A DNA stretch of 31,847 nucleotides. It comes from JANNMJ01 sp031397815 (lineage in GTDB: Bacteria > Bacteroidota > Bacteroidia > Cytophagales > Hymenobacteraceae). The notes beneath the pieces were generated by a model. That model did no database searches, was not told the DNA's origin, and saw nothing but the letters and a program-made list of their open reading frames with translations. Positions 23,741-31,627 of this stretch are shown here, in pieces (position 1 is the stretch's first letter; every line of letters starts with the position of its first letter). The position numbers and the translations under genes were made by a program. The stretch is taken from contig JANNMJ010000080.1 of assembly GCA_031397815.1 (NCBI GenBank), positions 1-31,847 on the forward strand, given 5' to 3'.

Positions 23741-23748
23741 CAAAGGTA
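23741..23748 (-). promoter_or_regulatory. Candidate -7 element of the hypothetical lipoprotein gene
   Basis: Minus strand TACCTTTG matches TAnnTTTG exactly, giving a leader of about 160 nt to the GTG start. No clear -33 TTTG. Confidence 0.35.
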
Positions 23749-24030
23749 CGGCGGCTTTTCGCATTGACCGACATATGAACCTTATAATAGGCCAATGGCA
23801 ACTGGTCTTCCTCCTGTTTGAGGGCAAGCTGCCGGTCGCGAACAGGGCGGGAGAATTGCGGGGTAATCGCGGGAGAAAGCACCTTTCGGCGGGTGCGTTG
23901 GCGGGGTGCGTTGGCGGGTACGGGCGGCGGCGGCACGGTCTCACCGGATTACGGGGCCGAGGCGGCTGCCCAGACCAAGCGTTTGAGGCGATCTTCTTAT
24001 CTGTCTGATGATTCTGACTCCCCGAAAGCA

Positions 24031-24038
24031 TATCTTTA
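24031..24038 (+). promoter_or_regulatory. Candidate -7 element of the metalloprotease gene
   Basis: TATCTTTA, one mismatch from TAnnTTTG, 40 bp before the ATG at 24079. Confidence 0.35.
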
Positions 24039-24078
24039 CAAAATCCTGAATACTCTCACCCGCTTAACTTCTTTTTGA

Positions 24079-27000
24079 ATGAAGCACCCCTACTTTTTGC
24101 GCAGCTTTGTGCTTGCCGCCTTCTGTAGCTTACCGGGCATCCTGCACGCGCAGCAGCGTGCGGCGGCGCCCATAAGCTGGCAGCCTGAACCTTCAGCCGC
24201 CCGCTTGCTGGCGGCGTCGCCTTTTGCGGGTCGCCTGACGGCGTACCGCGCCGTTACCACCGATAAGGCCACGCTGGTGGCTACGCTTGCCACGGCGCCG
24301 GTCGAGGGGGCGCGCCAAGCGCCGCTGGTGCTTACGCTGCCCACGCCGGACGGCGGCACGGCGCGGTTTCAGGTGGTGGAATCGAGCGTGATGGAGCCGG
24401 GCCTCGCCGCTCAATTCCCCGAAATCAAGACGTACGCCGGGGTCGGACTTGACGACCCGACCGCTACGCTGCGCGCCGATATCACCCCACAGGGTTTCCA
24501 CGCGCAGGTGCTGTCCGGGCGGGCGGGGCACTCGTTTTACCTCGACCCCGTGAGCGCCGCGCGGCCCACAAGCTGCCTGAGCTACTGGCGGCAAGATCTG
24601 CGGCCCGCCAACGGCACCACCAACAGCTTCTGCGCTGGGCCGGTAGCCGCAAGTGGGTCACAAACACTCAAGCGCCCCGCGCCACTGACGCTCGGCGGCT
24701 CGGCGGCTCGTCCGGCGGTCTCGCTTGGCGGTACGTTGCGCACGTACCGCACGGCGGTGGCGGCGGCGGCGGAGTACACCACGTTTCAGGGCGGCACGGT
24801 ACCGCTCGCGCAGGCCGCGATTGTGACGGCCATCAACCGCGTGACGGGCGTGTATGAGAAGGATTTGGCGGTGCGGCTGGTGCTGGTGGCGAACAATTCG
24901 AACATCGTGTACACCAACGCCTCGACGGACCCCTACACGAACGGGACGCCGGGCACGATGATTAACCAAGCCCAGACGAACATCGACGCGGTGATCGGAT
25001 CGGCGAACTACGATATCGGGCACGTTTTCGGGACGAACTCGGGTGGTCTCGCCGGATTGGGCGTGGTGTGCCTGAACGGCCAGAAAGCGCGTGGCGTAAC
25101 CGGTTCGGGCGCCCCGACGGGTGATGCGTTCTGGATCGACTACGTGGCGCACGAGATGGGCCATCAGTTCAGCGGCAACCATACGTTCAACGGCAGCACC
25201 GGCTCTTGCTCCGGCGGCAACCGCAACGCCACCACGGCGTGGGAGCCGGGTTCCGGCGCCACCATTCAGGCGTACGCGGGCATCTGCTCGCCGCAGGATT
25301 TGCAGCCGAACTCGGATGCGTATTTCCACGGCGGCAGCATCGAGGAGATGACGAACTTCATCACCTCGACTTCCTGCGCCACCACCATCAGCACGGGCAA
25401 CACCCCGCCGACGATCAGCACGGTAGCGGGTAAGTCGATTCCGGCGCGGACGCCATTTATGCTCACCGCTACCGCCACCGACGCCAACGGCGACCCGATG
25501 ACGTATTGCTGGGAAGAGATGGACCTCGGCGCGGCCGGGGCGCCCGTCACGGCAGCCACTACCCAGACGGCGAACTCGACGATTCCGCTTTTCCGGTCGT
25601 TTCTACCCGTTTCCTCCCCTACCCGCTATTTCCCGCGCCTCAACGAGCTGCGGAACAACACCACCGTAGTGGGGGAAGCCCTCCCGACGGTAGCGCGCAA
25701 CATGCTCTTCCGCTGCACCGTGCGCGACACTCGCGCCGTAGCCGCAGCGGGCGGGCTGCTGGTGGGCGCGGTGAACCAGTCGAACACGGTGACGCTGGAG
25801 GTTGTCAATACCGGCACCCCCTTCGCCGTGACGGCACCGAATACGGCCGTCACGCTCGCGGGCGGCTCCAGCACGAACGTGACCTGGGCAGTGGCCGGTA
25901 CCACGGCATCGCCGATTAGCTGCGCGAACGTCAACATCCTCCTCTCTACGGATGGCGGCCTGACCTTCCCGACCACCGTGGCATCGAACGTGCCCAACAA
26001 CGGGTCGGCGAGCGTGTCGGTGCCGAACGTAGCGACCACCACGGCCCGCATCATGGTGCAGGCCGCCGATAACTACTTCTTCGATATCTCGAACACCAAC
26101 TTCACGATTACCCTCAGCGGCGCGCCGATCATCAGCAGCTTCACGCCCAACACGGGGTCGGCGGGTACGGTGGTGACGATTACGGGGTCGAATTTCACCG
26201 GCTCTAGCAGCGTGGCGTTCAACGGAACGGCGGCGACGAGCTTCACGGTGAACTCAGCGACGCAGATTACCGCGACTGTGGGCGCCGGGACGACCACGGG
26301 CCTAATTTCAGTGACGAACGGCGTCGGGACGGGCACTTCCGCTACCACGTTCGTGGTGCCGCAAGCGCCCGTCGTGACGAGCTTCTCCCCTACTTCCGGC
26401 GCCGTGGGCAGCAGCGTGACCATTACGGGCACGGGCTTTACGGGCGTTACCAACGTCGGCTTCAACGGCACGGCGGCGGTGACGTTCACCGTCAACTCCG
26501 CCACGCAGATTACCGTGACCGTACCCGCCGGCGCCACCACCGGCCCAATCAGCGTAACCAATGGGCTGGGCACCGGCACTAGCAGCACGAACTACACCAT
26601 TCTCGCCGCTCCCGCCAACGACCTCTGCACCGCCCCGAGCCTACCCGTGCTGACGTGCGGCACGTCCGTAACCGGCACCACGCTCCTCTCGACGAACACC
26701 GGCGACCCGACCGCCAGCTGCAACACCACCACAATTGAACCGGCGTCGGGCGGCGTCTTCTACCGCTTCACCGGCACCGGCGGCAGCGTGACGATGAGCA
26801 CTTGCAACGCGGGCACCAACTACGATACGAAGCTCTTCGTGTACACCGGCGCCTGCGGCGCGCTGGCCTGCGTAACCGGCAACGACGACCTGACCGGTAC
26901 CTGCGCCGCCAATGGTACCACGACCACCTCGACCGTCACGTTCGCGTCCACGGCCGGTACGTCGTACCTCATCTTCGTGAGCGGCTACAACGGCGCGCAA

Positions 27001-30000
27001 GGCGATTTCGTGCTGACGACGACGTGCGTTTCCAGCACGCCGACCATCACCAGCTTCACCCCCACCAGCGGGCCGATTGGCACGGTGGTGACCATCACGG
27101 GCACCAACCTGACCGGCCTCACCGGCGTGAGCTTCAACGGCACCGCCGCTGCAACCTTCGCCGCCACCAACGCCACCACGGCCACCGCTACCGTGCCAGC
27201 CGGGGCCACCACCGGCACCATCAGCCTGACCCCCCCCGGCGGCTGCGCCCGCTGCGCCACGAGGTTCACGGTGAGCTCTCCCGCTCCGCCGACCATCACC
27301 AGCTTCACCCCAACGAGTGGGCCGATTGGCACCGTGGTAACGATTACGGGCACGAACCTGACCGGCCTGACCGGCGTGAGCTTCAACGGCACGGCCGCTG
27401 TGACTTTCGCCGCGACCAACGCCACCACGGCAACGGCCACCGTGCCGACCGGCGCTACCACGGGTACTATCAGTGTAACGACGCCTAACGGCAGCGCCAC
27501 GAGCGCCGCCACCTTCACGGTGACCACCCCGCCCGCCGCTCCCGCCAACGACCTCTGCACCGCCCCGAGCCTGCCCGTGCTGACGTGCGGCGGCTCCGTA
27601 ACCGGCACCACGACGAATTCGACGAGCACCGGCGACCCGACCGCTACTTGCACCGCCACTATTCAACCCGCTTCGGGCGGCGTGTTCTACCGCTTCACCG
27701 GCACCGGCGGCAGCGTCACGATGACCACCTGCAACGCGGGCACCAACTACGACACGAAGCTCTTCGTGTTTACCGGCGCTTGCGGCGCGTTGGCCTGCGT
27801 AGCCGGCAACGACGACCAACCGACCACCTGCGCTGCCACCGGCAACTCGACGCCCTCCAGCGTCACCTTCGCGTCCACGGCCGGCACGTCGTACCTCGTG
27901 TTCGTGAGCGGCTTCAATGGCGCGCAGGGCAACTTCGTCCTGACGACGACGTGCCCTTCCACCACGCCGACCATCACCAGCTTCACGCCCACCAGCGGGC
28001 CAGTTGGCACCGTGGTGACCATCACGGGCACCAACCTGACCGGCCTGACCGGCGTGAGCTTCAACGGCACGCCCGCCGTGACTTTCGCGGCCACCAACGC
28101 CACCACGGCTACCGCTACGGTGCCGACCGGCGCCACCACCGGCACCATCAGCCTGACCACGCCCGGCGGCAGCGCCACCAGCGCCGCCAGCTTCACGGTG
28201 ACCGTGCCGCCCGCCAACGACCTCTGCACCGCGCCGAGCTTGCCCGTGCTGACGTGCGGCGGCTCCGTGAGCGGCACCACGCTGAACTCGACGAGCACCG
28301 GCGACCCGACGGCCACCTGCGGTACCACCATCCAAGCGGCGTCGGGCGGCGTGTTCTACCGCTTCACTGGCACCGGCGGCTCGGTGACGATGAGCACCTG
28401 CGCGGTCGGCACTAACTACGACACGAAGCTCTTCGTATTCACGGGTTCGTGTGGAGCCTTGAGCTGCGTGACCGGCAACGACGACCTGACCGGCACCTGC
28501 GCCGCCAACGGCAGCAATGCCACCTCAATCGTGACGTTCCCCTCAACGGCCGGTACGTCTTACCTCGTGTTCGTCAGCGGGTACAATGGCGCGCAAGGCA
28601 ACTTCGTGCTGACTACGACGTGCGCCAACGCGGCCCCGACCAATCTGGCCCTCGCGCCGTCGAGCGTCGCCGAAAACGCGGCCCTCAACACCACGGTCGG
28701 CACGCTTTCTTCGACGGATGGGAACTCCGGCGACACGTTCACTTACACGCTCGTGACGGGTGCCGGCTCGGCTGATAACGCGTCGTTCAACATCAGCGGC
28801 AGCACGCTGCGGACGTCGGCGGTCTTCGATTTCGAAACCCGCAACACCTACAACATCCGCGTCCGGACGACCGACCAAGGCAGCCTGACGTTCGAGAAAG
28901 CCCTCGTCGTGACCATCACCGATGTCGCCGAAGGCCCGACCCTCACCAGCCTCGCCCCGACCGGCGAGCTGCCCGGCTCAGTGGTCACCCTTACCGGCTC
29001 GGGCTTCACCGGCGCCACCGGCGTGAGCTTCAACGGCACCGCCGCCACGAGCTTCACCGTCGTCTCGAATACCCAAATTACCGTCACTGTTCCGGCGGGC
29101 GCCACCACCGGCCCCATGACCGTGAGCAGCGCAGCGGGCGCCGGCAACGGCGTGGCGTTCACGGTGTACTCGGTGTTCAGCAGCCTGACGAATAACTGTC
29201 AGGCGGCGACCCCGATCAGCAGCACCGGCACCGGCGAGTGGCAGTATCTGCTGGTGGGGTCAGAAGTAGTGGCGGCGTTCAACGACCAGGGCAACACGCT
29301 CGGCACCGTCACGGCGAACCTCATCGTCACGACCGGCGCACCGCGCGTGGCCGCTGGCGGCAAGGAAGTGCTGAACCGCAGCTGGCGCCTGACGGCCCAG
29401 AATACCTTCACCGGCCAAACCGTGCGGATGCGCTTCTTCGGCCTGAGCTCGGAATTCAGCGCCTACCAAGCCGCGAACGACGGCGACGGCTCCGACGTGA
29501 ATACCCTCGCCGACCTGAAGATTCAGCAATACGGCGGCGCGAACGAAGACTGCGACCTCAGCAACAACGCCCTGCCCCCGGCCGCTGATGTGCGCATCCT
29601 GACCCCGACCAACACGCAGCCCGCCAACACGAACTTCTTCCGTTCCGAAGCCGTCGTGGAAGATCACTTCTCCGAGTTTTACTTCCTCGGCGACCCCGGC
29701 ACCCCGCTGCCCGTGACCCTCACCAAGCTGCAAGCCACCCGCACCCGCACGGGCGCCGTGGAGCTGACGTGGGCCACCGCCACCGAGAAGGAAAACGCGG
29801 GCTGGTACGTCGAGCGCGCCTCAACCGGCACCACCGGCACCGGCCTGACGGCAGGAGCCGAGTTCGCCCGCATCTCGGCGCTCGTGGCCGGGGCGGGTAG
29901 CTCCACCACCCCCCGCGCCTACGCCTGGACCGACGCCAACGCCCCCGCCAGCGAGCTAGCCTACCGCCTGCTCCAGCTCGATGCGAACGGCCAGACCGCC

Positions 30001-30261
30001 GCATCCGCCGTGGTAACGGTTGCCGCCGGCAGCACCGTGAAAGTGCCCCTCGTACTCGTGCCGAACCCGGCGCGCGGCCTCGTCCGGGTCAGCGGCCTGC
30101 CGACCGGCGCGCCCCTCACCCTCACCGACGCGTTGGGCCGCACCGTCCGCCGTCTGGCCGCCGTCTCCAACGGCACCGCCGACCTCGATTTGGTCGGCCT
30201 CTCGCCGGGCGTCTACACCGTGAAAGCCGGTGCCGCTACGGCCCGGCTGGTGGTGGAATAA
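24079..30261 (+). CDS. Giant T9SS-exported reprolysin-like metalloprotease with IPT repeats
   Basis: A 2060-residue secreted multidomain protein. Signal peptide about 1-25 (ILHAQQ), a propeptide-like region to about 220, then a reprolysin-like zinc protease (about 225-450) with HEMGHQFSGNH (358-368; His358, Glu359, His362, His368). IPT/TIG immunoglobulin-like domains lie at about 684-762, 763-841, 988-1068, 1070-1151, 1297-1377 and 1620-1697. Three near-identical copies of a domain beginning NDLCTAPSLPVLTCG and ending FVLTTTC lie at about 847-983, 1157-1293 and 1380-1515, with conserved cysteines and YDTKLFV. A cadherin-like domain (1519-1617), a fibronectin-like region (about 1877-1985) and a type A T9SS sorting domain (LVPNPARGLVRVSG to the end) complete it. 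Likely a surface protease-adhesin; the substrate is unknown. Confidence 0.93.
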   Translation: MKHPYFLRSFVLAAFCSLPGILHAQQRAAAPISWQPEPSAARLLAASPFAGRLTAYRAVTTDKATLVATLATAPVEGARQAPLVLTLPTPDGGTARFQVVESSVMEPGLAAQFPEIKTYAGVGLDDPTATLRADITPQGFHAQVLSGRAGHSFYLDPVSAARPTSCLSYWRQDLRPANGTTNSFCAGPVAASGSQTLKRPAPLTLGGSAARPAVSLGGTLRTYRTAVAAAAEYTTFQGGTVPLAQAAIVTAINRVTGVYEKDLAVRLVLVANNSNIVYTNASTDPYTNGTPGTMINQAQTNIDAVIGSANYDIGHVFGTNSGGLAGLGVVCLNGQKARGVTGSGAPTGDAFWIDYVAHEMGHQFSGNHTFNGSTGSCSGGNRNATTAWEPGSGATIQAYAGICSPQDLQPNSDAYFHGGSIEEMTNFITSTSCATTISTGNTPPTISTVAGKSIPARTPFMLTATATDANGDPMTYCWEEMDLGAAGAPVTAATTQTANSTIPLFRSFLPVSSPTRYFPRLNELRNNTTVVGEALPTVARNMLFRCTVRDTRAVAAAGGLLVGAVNQSNTVTLEVVNTGTPFAVTAPNTAVTLAGGSSTNVTWAVAGTTASPISCANVNILLSTDGGLTFPTTVASNVPNNGSASVSVPNVATTTARIMVQAADNYFFDISNTNFTITLSGAPIISSFTPNTGSAGTVVTITGSNFTGSSSVAFNGTAATSFTVNSATQITATVGAGTTTGLISVTNGVGTGTSATTFVVPQAPVVTSFSPTSGAVGSSVTITGTGFTGVTNVGFNGTAAVTFTVNSATQITVTVPAGATTGPISVTNGLGTGTSSTNYTILAAPANDLCTAPSLPVLTCGTSVTGTTLLSTNTGDPTASCNTTTIEPASGGVFYRFTGTGGSVTMSTCNAGTNYDTKLFVYTGACGALACVTGNDDLTGTCAANGTTTTSTVTFASTAGTSYLIFVSGYNGAQGDFVLTTTCVSSTPTITSFTPTSGPIGTVVTITGTNLTGLTGVSFNGTAAATFAATNATTATATVPAGATTGTISLTPPGGCARCATRFTVSSPAPPTITSFTPTSGPIGTVVTITGTNLTGLTGVSFNGTAAVTFAATNATTATATVPTGATTGTISVTTPNGSATSAATFTVTTPPAAPANDLCTAPSLPVLTCGGSVTGTTTNSTSTGDPTATCTATIQPASGGVFYRFTGTGGSVTMTTCNAGTNYDTKLFVFTGACGALACVAGNDDQPTTCAATGNSTPSSVTFASTAGTSYLVFVSGFNGAQGNFVLTTTCPSTTPTITSFTPTSGPVGTVVTITGTNLTGLTGVSFNGTPAVTFAATNATTATATVPTGATTGTISLTTPGGSATSAASFTVTVPPANDLCTAPSLPVLTCGGSVSGTTLNSTSTGDPTATCGTTIQAASGGVFYRFTGTGGSVTMSTCAVGTNYDTKLFVFTGSCGALSCVTGNDDLTGTCAANGSNATSIVTFPSTAGTSYLVFVSGYNGAQGNFVLTTTCANAAPTNLALAPSSVAENAALNTTVGTLSSTDGNSGDTFTYTLVTGAGSADNASFNISGSTLRTSAVFDFETRNTYNIRVRTTDQGSLTFEKALVVTITDVAEGPTLTSLAPTGELPGSVVTLTGSGFTGATGVSFNGTAATSFTVVSNTQITVTVPAGATTGPMTVSSAAGAGNGVAFTVYSVFSSLTNNCQAATPISSTGTGEWQYLLVGSEVVAAFNDQGNTLGTVTANLIVTTGAPRVAAGGKEVLNRSWRLTAQNTFTGQTVRMRFFGLSSEFSAYQAANDGDGSDVNTLADLKIQQYGGANEDCDLSNNALPPAADVRILTPTNTQPANTNFFRSEAVVEDHFSEFYFLGDPGTPLPVTLTKLQATRTRTGAVELTWATATEKENAGWYVERASTGTTGTGLTAGAEFARISALVAGAGSSTTPRAYAWTDANAPASELAYRLLQLDANGQTAASAVVTVAAGSTVKVPLVLVPNPARGLVRVSGLPTGAPLTLTDALGRTVRRLAAVSNGTADLDLVGLSPGVYTVKAGAATARLVVE
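26617..28621 (+). repeat. Intragenic long DNA repeats
   Basis: Within the metalloprotease gene the roughly 410-bp NDLC module occurs three times (starting about 26617, 27547 and 28215), separated by IPT modules of about 240 bp that also repeat (27039, 27285, 27966). Long stretches are almost identical at DNA level, so unequal recombination can change copy number. Confidence 0.85.
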
Positions 30262-30287
30262 CCGCCCACAGTCAGTTTTTTTAAGCG

Positions 30288-30324
30288 AAACGCCCGCTCG
30301 GAACTCGGTTCCGGGCGGGCGTTT
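30288..30324 (+). terminator. Intrinsic terminator of the metalloprotease gene
   Basis: Arms 30288-30304 and 30308-30324 pair with one mismatch (AAACGCCCGC / GCGGGCGTTT) around the loop TCG. GCGGTTTTTA follows. It begins 27 bp after the stop codon. Confidence 0.85.
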
Positions 30325-30365
30325 GCGGTTTTTAGGATTTAAGCGGTCGACCGAAAATTATTACG

Positions 30366-30489
30366 TTTTGTCATTGCGAGGAAGCTTTGCGACGAAGCAA
30401 TCCTCGTAGGGTGGGCTATGTGGCTGAGCAAACGCACCAAGCACACGAGGATTGCCACGTCGTCGCAAAGCCTCCTCGCAATGACAAAA
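30366..30489. repeat. REP-like inverted repeat (CATTGCGAGG type)
   Basis: Left arm 30366-30407 (TTTTGTCATTGCGAGGAAGC, then TTTGCGACGAAGCAATCCTCGT) and right arm 30445-30489 are imperfect reverse complements. A CATTGCGAGGA..GAAGCAATCCTCG palindrome is a widely seen bacterial intergenic repeat; that recognition is from memory. It fills much of the gap before the 30637 gene. Confidence 0.85.
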
Positions 30490-30581
30490 TCCTCGATAAC
30501 TTCTGGCTGACCGCTTATCGCAGACGAAGAGATGCCTTCCAAAGCAGACCGCATTTTCTGAATCCATCCGAAAATTATTTC

Positions 30582-30589
30582 TATATTTG
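30582..30589 (+). promoter_or_regulatory. Probable -7 element of the 160-residue gene
   Basis: TATATTTG is an exact TAnnTTTG match, followed by T, in a locally AT-rich stretch with TTTTCTG about 25 bp upstream as a poor -33. The ATG at 30637 gives a leader of roughly 40 nt. Confidence 0.55.
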
Positions 30590-30636
30590 TCAAGCGCCGG
30601 GCGGTTTCACTTTTCCCATCCGGCGCACTAATTCCC

Positions 30637-31119
30637 ATGCAGAATCTTCTGTCTGTCCCTATTCCCGCCGCCAAGCTCAAAGAGGCGATTGATTTCTTCG
30701 AGCAGGGTGCCGCCATTTTGCGGCCCTACCTGCATTCCCTGACGCCGGAAGAGCGCTCGACGATGCTCAAAATGGCCGATAAGACGGTCGCCTTCGTCAA
30801 TAAAATCCGTGATTACGCCGCCAACAATCCCAGCTTCGTCCCTGATTTCATCGATATGGCCGAGTTTCACGCCGACACCGACGCCCTCGCCGGTCTCTCG
30901 CCGGTGCATATGATGCTAGCGGCCCTCGCCCTCGACACGGATTCGACGATGATGCTCGCCGGGTCCGACGCGTACGCCGCAGCGCTCGTCATCTACAACA
31001 ACATCAAGTTCCTAGCGAAAAACAAGCGCCCCGCCGCCCAAGCCGCCTACGACGACTTGCGCCAGCGGTTCCCGCAGACTGGTCGCCCGTCGAAGCCGCT
31101 CACGCCGTCCGCTGCGTAA
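30637..31119 (+). CDS. Hypothetical helical protein, 160 residues
   Basis: Not a family I can name. The protein has no signal peptide, no Cys and no Trp. It looks all-helical: KLKEAIDFFEQGAAILRPYL (14-33), TPEERSTMLKMADKTVAFVNKIRDYAANN, a middle segment DFIDMAEFHADTDALAGLSPVHMMLAALALDTD, DAYAAALVIYNNIKFLAKN and a Pro-rich, basic tail. This suggests a small soluble helical bundle. It has its own promoter-like element (30582-30589) and a perfect intrinsic terminator (31135-31178), so it is a monocistronic unit, and coding bias is normal for the region. The 21-bp tandem array lies immediately beyond its terminator. Confidence 0.82.
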   Translation: MQNLLSVPIPAAKLKEAIDFFEQGAAILRPYLHSLTPEERSTMLKMADKTVAFVNKIRDYAANNPSFVPDFIDMAEFHADTDALAGLSPVHMMLAALALDTDSTMMLAGSDAYAAALVIYNNIKFLAKNKRPAAQAAYDDLRQRFPQTGRPSKPLTPSAA

Positions 31120-31134
31120 GGCACGGCGCCATCG

Positions 31135-31178
31135 AAGGCCCGGCTTTGTCCCTTTTAGGGCCGAAGCCGGGCCTTTTT
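31135..31178 (+). terminator. Intrinsic terminator of the 160-residue gene
   Basis: AAGGCCCGGCTT (31135-31146) pairs exactly with AAGCCGGGCCTT (31164-31175), and a run of five T ends at 31178. It starts 15 bp after the stop codon. Confidence 0.92.
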
Positions 31179-31191
31179 GCATCCTTTAGTT

Positions 31192-31379
31192 CCCTCAGAG
31201 AGAGCTAAAGTGACCTCGGAGGGGGCTGAAGTGGCCTCGGAGGGTATTAAAGGGACCTCAGAGGTAGCTAAAGTGACCTCAGAGAGAGCTAAAGTGACCT
31301 CAAAGGGTATTAAAGGGACCTCAGAGGTAGCTAAAGTGACCTCGGAGGCAGCTAAAATGACCTCAGAGGGTATTTATGG
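31192..31379. repeat. 21-bp tandem repeat array, about nine units
   Basis: Eight full units and a decayed ninth, all exactly 21 bp. Each unit has ACCTC-A-GAGG or a close variant, then a variable codon and GCTAAAGTG or ATTAAAGGG. Units 3-5 and 6-8 form a 63-bp higher-order repeat. Units 4 and 7 carry the full dyad ACCTC-A-GAGGT. Read in one plus frame it gives the heptad S-E-x-[AI]-K-[VG]-T. The open frame (31177-31449, 90 codons) has only a TTG start inside the terminator T-run and no usable ATG, so I do not call it a gene. Confidence 0.9.
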
Positions 31380-31476
31380 CAGAAAAAGGAGGAGCTTGGC
31401 AGGCTTTTATGCCGTTTTGGCAGCCCCAACGAGACCAGCGCAGGCTTAACTAGATCAGTGCATGAGCCACTAACAT

Positions 31477-31513
31477 AAAAGCGTCGGACCGATAACTCGG
31501 TCCGGCGCTTTTT
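31477..31513 (+). terminator. Intrinsic terminator downstream of the 21-bp array
   Basis: AAAAGCGTCGGACCGA (31477-31492) pairs with TCGGTCCGGCGCTTTT (31497-31512) with one wobble pair, loop TAAC, followed by TTTTT. There is no confident gene between this and the terminator at 31135-31178, so it implies that the array is transcribed. Confidence 0.85.
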
Positions 31514-31627
31514 GCAGTTTCGGGCGGGTTATTTCCGCAGGTCACAAGCCACCCAATGCGTGAGAGCAAAGCGTCGCTTCACGTTCATCCTCCACCCTAA
31601 TTAATCCAAGTTGCGGGGTATCGGTGA

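Larger units (their letters stand above)
23574..24078. other. 505-bp gap without a credible gene; two candidate promoters
   Basis: The gap separates the minus-strand lipoprotein gene from the plus-strand metalloprotease gene, so it must hold divergent promoters. It also contains a 13-bp tandem duplication (GGTGCGTTGGCGG at 23892-23917). The longest frame here (minus, 129 codons) is Pro/Arg-rich, has no family resemblance and is rejected. Confidence 0.6.

Noticed and set aside
23642..24031. 129-codon minus-strand frame in the gap before the metalloprotease gene
   Set aside because: Pro/Arg/Ser-rich, no promoter or family signal, and it overlaps likely divergent promoters.
26641..28335. 564-codon minus-strand frame with Gly/Arg/Ala repeats
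   Set aside because: It is the antisense of the repeated IPT/NDLC region, and its repeats only mirror those of the metalloprotease gene.
31192..31379. CRISPR array
   Set aside because: Units are contiguous with no unique spacers, and no cas genes are present.
31192..31379. Iteron-type replication origin
   Set aside because: Unit length fits, but there is no rep gene, no DnaA-box cluster and no AT-rich melting region; the window reads as chromosome.
31177..31449. Heptad-repeat protein of 90 codons
   Set aside because: Start is TTG within the terminator T-run, no nearby alternative ATG, tail unlike any protein; kept as a DNA repeat, with coding left open in the findings.
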